DNA of 30,860 nt, taken from positions 1-30,860 of the forward strand of contig JAILMZ010000013.1 in NCBI GenBank assembly GCA_024692105.1, given 5' to 3'. Below, piece after piece: positions 7,201 through 15,409 of the stretch (positions are counted from its first letter, which is position 1; each line of letters begins with the position of its first letter). The stretch is from Saccharofermentans sp. (GTDB taxonomy: Bacteria; Bacillota_A; Clostridia; Saccharofermentanales; Saccharofermentanaceae). Made by a program: the position numbers and the translations under genes. The notes under the pieces were generated by a model, which made no database searches, was not told the DNA's origin, and saw nothing but the letters and a program-made list of their open reading frames with translations.

Positions 7201-8580
7201 ATGAAGAAACTTATAAGAACTGTCGCAGTATTGGCGGCAGGTACGGTTGCACTCTCGTGCGCATCATGCGGACTGCTTCAAGGCGGCGCAAAGACAGAAG
7301 AGATTGTCGATGCGGCGGATGATTTCGCAGCAGCGCTGACAACGTGCGATGCAGGCAAGATAATAAAGCTCACCAATGAGAAAAAGAGCAGTTCCAAAGC
7401 AGAGGAACTGTCGGTACTTTTGGATACTTCATACTTATCCAAAGACAGTCTCCTTTTCGTCGATGCTGTCGCAGACACGCTTGAGTACGAGATAGACGAA
7501 GACTCAGTGAAGATCGACAAGGACGAAGCATCTGTCGATGTCACCTTCACGATGGTCGACTATGAGGACGCTCTCGCAGGCGACACTTATACCAGCATTG
7601 ACGAGGTTCTCAAGATACTTGATTCATCCAAGAAGACCAAAGAAGTCCAGGTTACTTTCGAGTTCGTTAGTGACGACGGAGACTGGCTTATCTCAAACAT
7701 CGGAGACAAGGATTACAAGAAGATCTTCGATTTCTACGTTTTTACTCCCGAGATAATGCCGGACCTTGCTAATCTCGTGCAGTATACCGATATCTACACC
7801 GGCTTCGGTTATATCGAGATGATGGTTGCTTTCGATGAAGATGTGGAAGAGTACCTTGACCTTATGACATGCACCATAAGCTGCGATGGTCAGACCTTCC
7901 AGCCGGACGATGCAGTCACAGGTTACGGTAACTACGTTTATTGCGGATACTATGTCGACGGCGAGGTTCCTGCAGGCTATTACACGGTATACCTTAAGAT
8001 CGGTGACAGCACGGTTGCTTCTGATTCAATAACAGTTGAAGACGAAAGCGAAGAGGATCCTTTTGGTTCTTATGTTTTCGGAGAACTTGAGGGCGATACG
8101 TATGTAACTGTTTTCGATTATACGGATTCCTTCAGTAACAACTATCTGTACATGGAAGGCTACGATGTCGAGATGGAAGGCAACCTTCAGACAACCATGT
8201 ATCTCAAGCTCGGAGACGGAATGTATGAGCTTTGGATAGACGAGGATGAATTCAAAGAAAACATGTACGATTACCTGTATGCGAACAGCGATGAGTTAAT
8301 GGCTGATTTCCTGGGTTGCGACAAAGACGAAGTGGAAGAGTATGCAGCAAGTCTCGGATTTGACGACTATCAATTCCTTGAAGACTCGATAATGGAGTCG
8401 CTCGTCCTTGGTTACATTGGATCTTCCGATTCCTGGGATTACGGCACATACACGGTATCAGGAGATAAGATGACGTTTGAAAGCGTCACTATGGATGACT
8501 TTACGGCAAGCTTCAATGATGACGGTTCGATAACGCTCGATATCGACTTCCTGGATATCGTTTTCTACCCTGAAGGTTGA
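7201..8580 (+). CDS. Acidic lipoprotein, second of a tandem pair
   Basis: 459 residues, paralogous to the preceding gene. The signal peptide ends at ALSCASCG (Cys20 or Cys23). Near-identical blocks are AADDFAAALTTCDAGKI, EYEIDEDSVKIDKDEASVDV and the C-terminal FYPEG. The middle and C-terminal domains have diverged far more than the N-terminal 150 residues, and the Ser/Gly linker is replaced by an acidic one (EDESEEDP). It is probably surface-exposed; function unknown. The ATG at 7201 is chosen over an upstream in-frame ATG at 7168 because it begins the signal peptide and the upstream one lies within the previous gene. The ribosome binding site is weak (AAGG), so expression may depend on coupling to the first gene. 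A strong terminator follows. Confidence 0.8.
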   Translation: MKKLIRTVAVLAAGTVALSCASCGLLQGGAKTEEIVDAADDFAAALTTCDAGKIIKLTNEKKSSSKAEELSVLLDTSYLSKDSLLFVDAVADTLEYEIDEDSVKIDKDEASVDVTFTMVDYEDALAGDTYTSIDEVLKILDSSKKTKEVQVTFEFVSDDGDWLISNIGDKDYKKIFDFYVFTPEIMPDLANLVQYTDIYTGFGYIEMMVAFDEDVEEYLDLMTCTISCDGQTFQPDDAVTGYGNYVYCGYYVDGEVPAGYYTVYLKIGDSTVASDSITVEDESEEDPFGSYVFGELEGDTYVTVFDYTDSFSNNYLYMEGYDVEMEGNLQTTMYLKLGDGMYELWIDEDEFKENMYDYLYANSDELMADFLGCDKDEVEEYAASLGFDDYQFLEDSIMESLVLGYIGSSDSWDYGTYTVSGDKMTFESVTMDDFTASFNDDGSITLDIDFLDIVFYPEG

Positions 8581-8602
8581 CGGTTTTTTATCACGCAGAA
8601 AG

Positions 8603-8637
8603 CGGGCGGTCCAAGCGGCCGCCCGTTTTGTTTTCTT
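8603..8637 (+). terminator. Terminator of the lipoprotein operon
   Basis: CGGGCGG pairs with CCGCCCG around a short loop (inner CC/GG pairs extend the stem past one bulged base), followed by TTTTGTTTTCTT. The T-tract runs into the stop codon of the convergent gene, so the terminator is shared at this 3'-3' junction. Confidence 0.85.
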
Positions 8638-10948
8638 AACTGAGGATCTTCACTTCGCCTGTCAAGCCGTTGACTTCGACCATATCCCCCGTCTTAAGGA
8701 CCGTCGTCGCATTGCCGCATCCGACTACTGCCGGGATGCCGAACTCTCTTGCGACTATGGCAGCGTGAGACAGCGGCGCACCGATGTCGGTGACGATGGC
8801 CGAGACCTTGGGGAACACTCTGGTCCAGCCGATGTTCGTCGCGCACGCAACGAGTATCTCACCGGGCTCGATCGTATCTATGTCGCCAATGTCCGTTATC
8901 ACGCGGACCGTGCCTGTGACCTTGCCTGCCGCGCCCGGGAAACCGGATATGTCAGAACCGAGTTTATCGGCTGATACCGATTGGGAATAGAAGTCCAGTC
9001 TGCGCGCAGGATCATCTGTCCACGAAGAAGGATCGAACCGTCCGATAATGACTGCGGGGTAAGCAGGATTGGAAGAATTTTTTGCATAATTAGCTTTGCG
9101 CTCTGCAAGTCCTTCGGGGACAGTCCCTTCGCCTTTCACCAGTGCAAGTGTCTCATCGAGATAGAGCATGAAGATATCATCACCGAGACCGTTGACCGAA
9201 CCTGCGCGGAGGAGGAACTCACGCAGTATGCTGAAGATCCAAACTCCTTTGCTCCTCATCTCTTCCCTGAATCTGTGTGCGTCCGCGAACTTATCCACCA
9301 TCTTTGCGGCCTTGCGGGCGTGAGCAGGGTTTTCTTTCTCAAGCTCAGCCATCGCTTTTTTGTACTCTTCCTCACTTGCGGCGAGCATCGCGTGTGCATT
9401 CACGCCGAGATCCTCGTAATTGGCAAGAGCGTTACTGATATAATCTTCAGTCTCGTACGGTCTCGGTTCAGCGAGTTCCATCTCGTTGATGCAGCGCTGA
9501 CCGCACTCGTTCATATATTCATCTTCATCTATCTTTCCGTCTTTCAGGTCTTCAAGCAAAAGCACAGGCTTCATGCTGGCAAGCATACCGAGTCCGCCGC
9601 CGCAGAGCTTGCCTGACATCTCGGGACCGACCATCTTATCGAGTTTGGATCTTGTACCGAACAGCGGGACCATCTGTGTTCCGCAGGTAGCCATAACGGC
9701 AGAAAGCCCTTCCTTGAGGCGGGGAATCATGGTCTTGTCCCAGTATGAAGCAAGTTCGGCATTTGTATTCAGTTTGCGTATCTCATCTATCATGTCCTGC
9801 GAAATCTGCTGAAGGTCGCGGACCATCTCGATCTTCTCGCGCTTGCTCATCTTACGCATTCCGGTCTTGTCGCCGAAAACAAGTTTTCTGAGATTGCGTT
9901 TGAACTTACGCGCATCAAAAGGCGCGATCGGCACTTCGGTCCCTTCCGGTACGCTTCCGACGATATCCTTGATGGCATCGTATGCTTTGGGGCGAGACAT
10001 GCCCATTGCCACCAACATCGAGCAGACTACGCTTACATTCATGTATGCCTGACCGTCTATGGCCGTAAGCCATTCAGGCAGACCAAGAAATTCATTTATC
10101 TTCTCAAGCGCGCTGTATGTCGCAGGTGTCAGCGGGCGCATGAAGATCTCGCCGACGTTTGTTTTCGTGAGAAGGTGTTCTCCTGACAGGCTGCCGTTGA
10201 TCCTGTATGTCCTTCTGTCGATCGGATTCATCGTCGTGATCGGGCGTGCCTGGAGCACATAGAGTTTTCCACCCGAGACTGCCCACTCGATGTCGACCTG
10301 GCAGTTGTATGCTTCCTGTATCTTACGCGCATACTTGAAGAGATGTTTCGCATGTGGTGCGAATGACGCATCTCCGGTATACGCGTATTTCATTGCGTTT
10401 ATCTTGAACTCTTCGGCATCAGATTCGCCTGATACGAGAAGCTCGCCCTCGCCCCGCACGAGATTGCCGACCATAGTTGCCGCGCTTCCCGTGATGGGAT
10501 CAGCCGTAAAAAGAACTCCTGCCATCTCCGGTTTTACGAACTTCTGCACGACTGCGCCGATGCCTTCGAAATCCACATCCGCCGATGCCGTGTATGCCTC
10601 GACACGTGCCGAGTATGCGCTCTTCCCTACAGTGCCAAGCGCTTCTTCTATGTCTTCGGGCTTAACATCCGTGACCGTCTCATACTGTCCTGCGAAACTG
10701 TTGTCGCTGCCGTCCTCGTTAAGTGCAGAAGATCTTACTGCATATGTGCCGTCACCTGTTATCGCATGCGACAAAAAAGACAAGACTTCTTCTCTGGGAT
10801 TGCCTTCTTCAAAACCGTCAACAGTAACCACATAACCATCGGGCACCGGCAGTCCCATGCGCACCATCTTTACCAATGATGCGCCCTTGCCTCCGACGCG
10901 GTCCAGGATCTCGTCCGGACAATCCTTGAATGAATAAACGTATCTCAT
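8636..10948 (-). CDS. Rifampin phosphotransferase-like PEP-utilizing enzyme
   Basis: 770 residues. An N-terminal ATP-grasp (pyruvate-phosphate dikinase type) domain has GGKGASLVKM (19-28), YAVRSSALNEDGS (69-81) and LQARPITT (232-239). A long helical middle part begins at about 265 with VGEIFMRPLTPATYSAL, which matches the substrate-domain entry of rifampin phosphotransferases. The swivelling His domain is at the C-terminus (about 690-770) with GAPLSHAAIVARE and the phospho-carrier His728. Such enzymes use ATP to form a phosphohistidine and transfer phosphate to rifampin, giving AMP and phosphate. True PEP synthase has a C-terminal PEP-binding barrel after the His domain, which is absent here, so a PEP synthase label would be wrong. 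The protein is about 100 residues shorter than typical Rph, so another substrate is possible. It is the second gene of an operon, overlapping tetR by 4 bases. Confidence 0.82.
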   Translation of the reverse strand: MRYVYSFKDCPDEILDRVGGKGASLVKMVRMGLPVPDGYVVTVDGFEEGNPREEVLSFLSHAITGDGTYAVRSSALNEDGSDNSFAGQYETVTDVKPEDIEEALGTVGKSAYSARVEAYTASADVDFEGIGAVVQKFVKPEMAGVLFTADPITGSAATMVGNLVRGEGELLVSGESDAEEFKINAMKYAYTGDASFAPHAKHLFKYARKIQEAYNCQVDIEWAVSGGKLYVLQARPITTMNPIDRRTYRINGSLSGEHLLTKTNVGEIFMRPLTPATYSALEKINEFLGLPEWLTAIDGQAYMNVSVVCSMLVAMGMSRPKAYDAIKDIVGSVPEGTEVPIAPFDARKFKRNLRKLVFGDKTGMRKMSKREKIEMVRDLQQISQDMIDEIRKLNTNAELASYWDKTMIPRLKEGLSAVMATCGTQMVPLFGTRSKLDKMVGPEMSGKLCGGGLGMLASMKPVLLLEDLKDGKIDEDEYMNECGQRCINEMELAEPRPYETEDYISNALANYEDLGVNAHAMLAASEEEYKKAMAELEKENPAHARKAAKMVDKFADAHRFREEMRSKGVWIFSILREFLLRAGSVNGLGDDIFMLYLDETLALVKGEGTVPEGLAERKANYAKNSSNPAYPAVIIGRFDPSSWTDDPARRLDFYSQSVSADKLGSDISGFPGAAGKVTGTVRVITDIGDIDTIEPGEILVACATNIGWTRVFPKVSAIVTDIGAPLSHAAIVAREFGIPAVVGCGNATTVLKTGDMVEVNGLTGEVKILS

Positions 10949-11520
10949 GACAGCAGCAGATCCACCCTCATATCAATGTATTTGCGAAGCTCTTTCTCAT
11001 CGTCCAGATCCAGTCCCATGTACTCACGCATGTCTTCCTTGCGGTATAGGACAAGCTGAAGCATCGCCGACAGTTCGTAAGCGATCATTCGGCACTCGGT
11101 GTCGTTTTTCGCACCTGCGTAATGTGCCTTCACCAGCCCGTAGCTGAATGCTTCCTTGGACAGATCGCGCTCAAAGAGAACAAAGCTTGTGATAGCCCTT
11201 GTGAACTGATAATTCTTCACGAGGAATGATGCGATGATGAAGTGAAGTTCTTTGAGTTTGTCCTTGGGACTCATGTCGGATTCGACTATCTTTCTGACAT
11301 CAGCATCTTCGAGCGCATTCTGGTACTTGCGCATGAAGACTTCGTAGATGAGTTTTTCCCTGGAACCGAAACAGTAATTGATCATGGCAGCCTGCATTCC
11401 GCTTGCCGCCGCAATCTGTCTGGAGGTCACCTTCATGGGATCGTCGCTGCCCGTAATCAGGGCATCACAGGCGTCCAAAAGCTTTTGTCTGGTGATTTCT
11501 GTCTTCTTTTCTTTAAGCAA
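10945..11520 (-). CDS. TetR-family transcriptional repressor
   Basis: About 191 residues. An N-terminal helix-turn-helix has TRQKLLDACDALITG, then SRQIAAASGMQAAMINYCFGSREKLIYEVF, the classic TetR recognition-helix pattern; the C-terminal part is an all-helical ligand/dimer domain. The frame is open to a TTG at 11541, but that codon lies inside the operator and has no ribosome binding site. The TTG at 11520 has GGAG 9 bases upstream and lies after the predicted transcript start, so it is preferred. The ATGA overlap with the Rph-like gene means regulator and enzyme are made together. By analogy with other TetR-enzyme pairs it probably represses its own operon until a small molecule, perhaps the enzyme's substrate, binds. 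Confidence 0.87.
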   Translation of the reverse strand: MLKEKKTEITRQKLLDACDALITGSDDPMKVTSRQIAAASGMQAAMINYCFGSREKLIYEVFMRKYQNALEDADVRKIVESDMSPKDKLKELHFIIASFLVKNYQFTRAITSFVLFERDLSKEAFSYGLVKAHYAGAKNDTECRMIAYELSAMLQLVLYRKEDMREYMGLDLDDEKELRKYIDMRVDLLLS

Positions 11521-11540
11521 GTTTACGGTCTCCGCGAACA

Positions 11541-11588
11541 ATTATTGAACATGTTTAATAATGTATCACGGAGTTCTTTTTCCGTCAA
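11541..11588 (-). promoter_or_regulatory. Promoter and palindromic operator of the tetR-rph-like operon
   Basis: Minus strand: TTGACG at 11588-11583, a 17-base spacer and TACATT at 11565-11560, preceded by TG in extended -10 style. A 22-bp palindrome at 11541-11562, with 10 of 11 pairs matching and centred on AACATGTT, overlaps the -10 and the start point. This is the expected place for an autorepressing TetR dimer. Confidence 0.75.
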
Positions 11589-12667
11589 TGCTCTCTTCTC
11601 GCCACGCCGCGTTCCTTGTAATACTTCTCTTTTGCAGCGTACATCTTCTCATCTGAAGTCTTGAGGAGATCGTCTATCGACTTGTCGCCGGTACCAGAAT
11701 AACTGTAACCGACCGAGCAGCTGTATTTGGTAGCCCCTACCATGTCATTGATACGATCACAGAGCGCCTTCACGTCATCTTCTGTGCATTTCCTGCAGAC
11801 GATAACGAACTCGTCGCCGCCTAAGCGGTACACGCGGTGTTTGCCTTTTGCCGCACGCAGGAAACAATCGGATATCGTAGAAAGAGCTTCGTCACTTGCC
11901 TTGTGTCCTTCGTTGTCGTTGATAGCCTTGAGGCCATTCATGTCGACCGATACAAGAGCCGCAATATTCTCGGGCTCGCTGCGGACATCGGCGTAGTATG
12001 CCTGGCGGTTCAGAAGTCCAGTGAGAGCATCGCGCTTGGTAAGCATCAATATCAGGAAAACGTAGTACACGAACATGGACACGGCAATAGTCTCGCAGAA
12101 GACTTTCGAGTAGTCGCTGCCAATGGTGAACGGGAGTATCAGGCCTGATGCGAACGCAAACGCAAAGAAGATGATCGGCACGATCTCCGTTCTCTGCCTG
12201 CTGCTGTGCTTAATGAGCAGGAACAAAAGTGCCGCACAGTAAAGACCCGGAGCGATGAACGGCAGCAGTCCGAGCGGACCGCGGACCAGTTTATTAGCAT
12301 CGTCCAGTCCGAAAACGATTCCCGTAAAGATAGAGATAACATTGATGACAGCCACAACGACCGCCGGCATGAAAACAATCCAGGTCTGGCGCTTAACGAC
12401 CGTATAGATAATCTGCGCGATTAAAAACGGAGTGGCACTGTATCTCAAAGTCATCAGGAGGAGCCTTTGCATCCTGAATTCCGCACTGCCGGCAATACCG
12501 AATTCGACATAGACAACGATCGAGAGCAGGAGGACTTCGATGATCAGCGCAAACGAACGTCTGACCGTCTTCTTGTCCAGGAAAACAGTCGAGATAAGAC
12601 AGATCGCATACCCCAAGAGTGTAAGGAGCAGTATCCAGTTGTCCGACATGTAATCAGAGATATTCAT
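11585..12667 (-). CDS. Membrane-bound GGDEF diguanylate cyclase
   Basis: 360 residues. The first 210 or so contain about six or seven hydrophobic helices (for example WILLLTLLGYAICLISTVFL and YYVFLILML). A GGDEF domain follows from about 213 (RDALTGLLNRQAY) to the C-terminus. The active-site motif is intact at 283-287 (RLGGDEF), as is the nucleotide-binding D-x-N-x-x-K-x-x-N-D segment (VDMNGLKAINDNEGH). Such domains condense two GTP into c-di-GMP. The inhibitory RxxD site expected just before GGDEF is replaced by KGKH, so product inhibition is probably lost. The stop codon overlaps the -35 box of the tetR promoter. It is likely a monocistronic signal-responsive cyclase; the sensed cue is unknown. 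Confidence 0.9.
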   Translation of the reverse strand: MNISDYMSDNWILLLTLLGYAICLISTVFLDKKTVRRSFALIIEVLLLSIVVYVEFGIAGSAEFRMQRLLLMTLRYSATPFLIAQIIYTVVKRQTWIVFMPAVVVAVINVISIFTGIVFGLDDANKLVRGPLGLLPFIAPGLYCAALLFLLIKHSSRQRTEIVPIIFFAFAFASGLILPFTIGSDYSKVFCETIAVSMFVYYVFLILMLTKRDALTGLLNRQAYYADVRSEPENIAALVSVDMNGLKAINDNEGHKASDEALSTISDCFLRAAKGKHRVYRLGGDEFVIVCRKCTEDDVKALCDRINDMVGATKYSCSVGYSYSGTGDKSIDDLLKTSDEKMYAAKEKYYKERGVARREH

Positions 12668-12700
12668 CCCGCACGTGTCCTCGCGTTTTAAGATACTTAC

Positions 12701-12706
12701 ATTATA
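12701..12706 (-). promoter_or_regulatory. -10 box upstream of the membrane GGDEF gene
   Basis: Minus-strand TATAAT about 34 bases before the ATG at 12667; no convincing -35 box. Confidence 0.35.
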
Positions 12707-12763
12707 CTTTTGTATATGTTACTTTCGGGAAAACTTATTATTTACTATTGGCATAAGCCACCC

Positions 12764-12808
12764 CCGACAACCTACCGATATCGTGTTATTATTATCTTGT
12801 TATAACAA
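12764..12808 (+). promoter_or_regulatory. Promoter with perfect palindrome upstream of the PNPOx-like gene
   Basis: CCGACA at 12764-12769, a 17-base spacer and TATTAT at 12787-12792 with a TG extension. The perfect 12-bp palindrome TTGTTATAACAA at 12797-12808 covers the expected start point and could be a repressor site. The ribosome binding site GGGAGG follows at 12814-12819. Confidence 0.5.
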
Positions 12809-12828
12809 TTCCCGGGAGGTGCATGACC

Positions 12829-13221
12829 ATGCAAAGAGTATTGGATTTTCTTAAGGCAGCTGACACATATTATCTGGCAACCGTTGAGGGCGACCAGCCG
12901 AGAGTAAGACCTTTCGGAACAGTCAACGAGTTCGAGGGCAAGCTCTATATTCAGACCGGCAAGGTTAAGCCCGTATCGCAGCAGCTCCACGCCAACCCCA
13001 AGGCTGAGATCTGTGCATTCAAGGACGGCCAGTGGCTCCGCGTAGAGTGCGAGCTTATCGAGGACGACAGACGCGAGGCTCGCGTATCCATGCTCGAGAG
13101 TTATCCCCAGCTCCAGGCAATGTACAGTGCAGACGACGGAAACACCGAAGTCTTCTACATGCAGAACGCGAAAGCTACATTCAGCTCGTTCACCGCTGCT
13201 CCGGAGACTGTTGAGTTTTAA
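12829..13221 (+). CDS. Pyridoxamine 5'-phosphate oxidase-like flavin-binding protein
   Basis: About 130 residues, the usual size of single-domain PNPOx-like split-barrel proteins. The opening FLKAADTYYLATVEGDQPRV followed by RPFG, the strand LYIQTGKVKPVSQQL, and NPKAEICAF are hallmarks of the FMN/F420-binding split barrel; it should act as a homodimer. In Clostridia such proteins are thought to be FMN-dependent reductases or flavin carriers, and real pyridoxine-phosphate oxidase activity is unlikely at this size. The ATG at 12829 is preferred because GGGAGG is 9 bases upstream; an ATG at 12823 is only 3 bases from it. A strong terminator-like hairpin follows before the channel gene. The substrate is unknown. 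Confidence 0.85.
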   Translation: MQRVLDFLKAADTYYLATVEGDQPRVRPFGTVNEFEGKLYIQTGKVKPVSQQLHANPKAEICAFKDGQWLRVECELIEDDRREARVSMLESYPQLQAMYSADDGNTEVFYMQNAKATFSSFTAAPETVEF

Positions 13222-13238
13222 GGATTAGATGCATGACT

Positions 13239-13269
13239 GTGCGGCCATTGTGCCGCACGTTTTTATTTT
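13239..13269 (+). terminator. Terminator or attenuator between PNPOx-like and channel genes
   Basis: GTGCGGC-CATTGT-GCCGCAC forms a perfect 7-bp stem followed by GTTTTTATTTT. It ends only 11 bases before the ATG of the co-directional gene at 13281, leaving no room for a separate promoter after it. Confidence 0.85.
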
Positions 13270-13280
13270 GGGTGTTAATT

Positions 13281-15362
13281 ATGAAAAGACGTTTTAGGGA
13301 ATGGTTCAGCATCAAGGTTTCCCAGCAGCCGGGACAGGTGGTGCTTTTCGCGATACTCGTATTCAACCTGTTGTTCTTCCTCGTGGGCGCGTTGGTCATC
13401 ATGATCCTCGCAGGCCAGAACGAGATGAGTTTCTTTGAGGCTCTGTACTGCACGATAACGATGATCCTCGATGCGGGCTGTATCGAGGCGGTCGTAGGCG
13501 ATGTCGGTGCTGCGGGGTATCTGATCCCCATCATCTGCATAGGCATCGTAATAATCGGCATGATAACGTTCAGCGGCGCCGTTATCGGTTACGTTACGAA
13601 CTACATCTCCGGATTCATCGAGAATTCGAATTCGGGCAACACGAGCATCAATGTCTCCGAGCATGTGATAATCCTCAACTGGAATTCGCGCGCATCTGAG
13701 ATCATCAACGATTTCCTGTACGCCGAGTATGACCAGATCATCGTCGTACTGTCCGACATGGACAAAGACGAGATCACGCGTGAGGTGGGCGAGAAACTCC
13801 AGGATACGATCAGACAGGAGAACACAAGGCTCAAGCGCGACCTGGCGGGACGTCCTTTCTTCGAGAGGAACTTAAGCTACAACCGCCGCAAGCTCAAGAA
13901 CAACCTTACCGTCGTCGTACGTCAGGGAGACATCTTCTCTGCAAACCAGCTCCACAACATCTCGCTGCTCTCCGCCAAGTCCGTCATCATCCTGGACGAC
14001 GAGCAGGCAGGCAGCAAGAAGGGCCAGACCGAAGGCAATTCCAAGACGATCAAGGCACTCATGCAGGTCGCAGACATCGTGTCCAAGGACATCTCCCGCG
14101 ACAACCAGCGCATCGTCGTCGAGATCAACGACGACTGGACCGAGGAACTGGTCGGCAAGATCATCCGCTACAAGCAGATCTACCGCAAGTGCACCATCGT
14201 CCCTATCCGCGTCAATGTTCTCCTAGGCCAGCTCCTGTCACAGTTCTCCGTCATGCCCAACCTGAACCTCGCATACCGCGAGTTATTCTCCAACAAGGGT
14301 GCGACCTTCTACGTCGACGAACTGAAGACAGAAGATCCCAATGCTTACATAACCGACTACATCAACACCCACGACAAGGCCATACCGCTGGTATCGCGCC
14401 AGGTCGAAGGCCACAACTATTTCTACTACGCCGCATCCTCGCCGGAAGATATCGGTAAGACCACTTCCGCCCCGGCGAAAGACATCTCCGTCAAACTCAA
14501 CCGCGACTACTGGATCGACAAAAAGAACATCCTCATCCTGGGCCACAACAGCAACTGCACCGAGATGATGAAGAGCTTCCAGTCCTTCAGCAACGAATGG
14601 AACTACAGGGACACCGGCGAGCAGATCCTTAACATCAACATCATCGATGACGCGGAGAATCTGAAGAAGATGGATTTCTACAAGGAGTACCCGTTCGTCA
14701 GCAAGACGATCGCAGCTTCCATCTTCGATAAGGATCTGATGTGCAAGGCCATCGAAAAATTCTTCACGGACAACAATGGCGACATCTCAGTGCTCATCTT
14801 ATCTGATGACATGGTAGACGCAAACGAGCAGGATTCCGCTGCTCTCGCAAACCTCGTCTACATCCAGGAGATAATCAGCGACAGGGCTGCGGCTGACGTG
14901 AACTTCAACCCCGACCGCATAGACATCGTCGTCGAAATCGTCAACCCGCGCCACCACGACATCGTCAACAGTTACAGCGTGCGCAACGTCGTCATCAGTA
15001 ACAGATACATCTCCAAGATGATCACTCAGATCGGTGAGAAAGACGCCATCTTCGACTTCTACAACGAGATCCTCTCCTATGACGACGCAGACGCGGAAGT
15101 CTTCGACAGCGAAGAGATCTACATCAAGAAAGCAGATACTTTCTTCGACGAGATCCCGCCCGAGTGTACTCCGCGCGACCTCATCTACTCCGTATGGAAA
15201 GCATCCACCGATCCGTCCATCCCGAAAGATGAACAGACACCGACGCTCATCCTCGGCTACGTCAAACGCGAAGGCAATGTCTGCCTGTTCAATTCCGTCG
15301 AATCCCCGAGCACAGTCAAGCTCGACAAGGGCGACAAACTTATTGTTTACGCAAATCACTGA
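13281..15362 (+). CDS. CASTOR/POLLUX-like ion channel with RCK (NAD-binding) domains
   Basis: 693 residues. Membrane helix 1 (about 20-43), a pore-loop-like segment (51-69, with FFEALYCTITMILDAGC resembling the L-D-P-G stretch of CASTOR/POLLUX relatives) and helix 2 (80-105) are followed by a large cytoplasmic part. RCK domain 1 starts at about 127 (EHVIILNWNSRASEIINDFL, then QIIVVLSDMDKDE), and a second Rossmann-like domain starts at KKNILILGHNSNCTEMM. The segment VRQGDIFSANQLHNISLLSA and the following VIILDD are typical of the family. Plant members are nuclear-envelope cation channels; bacterial ones are poorly studied and presumably move cations under ligand control. The ATG at 13281 is chosen by homology-like sequence, although its ribosome binding site is weak. 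An in-frame ATG at 13233 has AAGGA 8 bases upstream but would place the terminator hairpin inside the coding region. Confidence 0.8.
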   Translation: MKRRFREWFSIKVSQQPGQVVLFAILVFNLLFFLVGALVIMILAGQNEMSFFEALYCTITMILDAGCIEAVVGDVGAAGYLIPIICIGIVIIGMITFSGAVIGYVTNYISGFIENSNSGNTSINVSEHVIILNWNSRASEIINDFLYAEYDQIIVVLSDMDKDEITREVGEKLQDTIRQENTRLKRDLAGRPFFERNLSYNRRKLKNNLTVVVRQGDIFSANQLHNISLLSAKSVIILDDEQAGSKKGQTEGNSKTIKALMQVADIVSKDISRDNQRIVVEINDDWTEELVGKIIRYKQIYRKCTIVPIRVNVLLGQLLSQFSVMPNLNLAYRELFSNKGATFYVDELKTEDPNAYITDYINTHDKAIPLVSRQVEGHNYFYYAASSPEDIGKTTSAPAKDISVKLNRDYWIDKKNILILGHNSNCTEMMKSFQSFSNEWNYRDTGEQILNINIIDDAENLKKMDFYKEYPFVSKTIAASIFDKDLMCKAIEKFFTDNNGDISVLILSDDMVDANEQDSAALANLVYIQEIISDRAAADVNFNPDRIDIVVEIVNPRHHDIVNSYSVRNVVISNRYISKMITQIGEKDAIFDFYNEILSYDDADAEVFDSEEIYIKKADTFFDEIPPECTPRDLIYSVWKASTDPSIPKDEQTPTLILGYVKREGNVCLFNSVESPSTVKLDKGDKLIVYANH

Positions 15363-15370
15363 TACAAAAT

Positions 15371-15400
15371 GGGGCGACCACTTGGCCGCCCTTTACTTTT
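15371..15400. terminator. Bidirectional terminator between channel gene and sbcC
   Basis: GGGCG pairs with CGCCC, with inner CC/GG pairs past one mismatch. The tail is TTTACTTTT on the plus strand and ATTTTGTAT on the minus strand, so it can serve both convergent genes. Confidence 0.7.
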
Positions 15401-15409
15401 GATCCGAGA

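Noticed and set aside
8636..10948. Phosphoenolpyruvate synthase or pyruvate phosphate dikinase
   Set aside because: The His domain is at the very C-terminus and the PEP-binding barrel is missing; the middle domain looks like rifampin phosphotransferase.
13233..13280. Longer N-terminus for the ion channel starting at 13233
   Set aside because: It has a fair ribosome binding site, but the added 16 residues are encoded by a perfect terminator hairpin and T-tract; kept only as an alternative.
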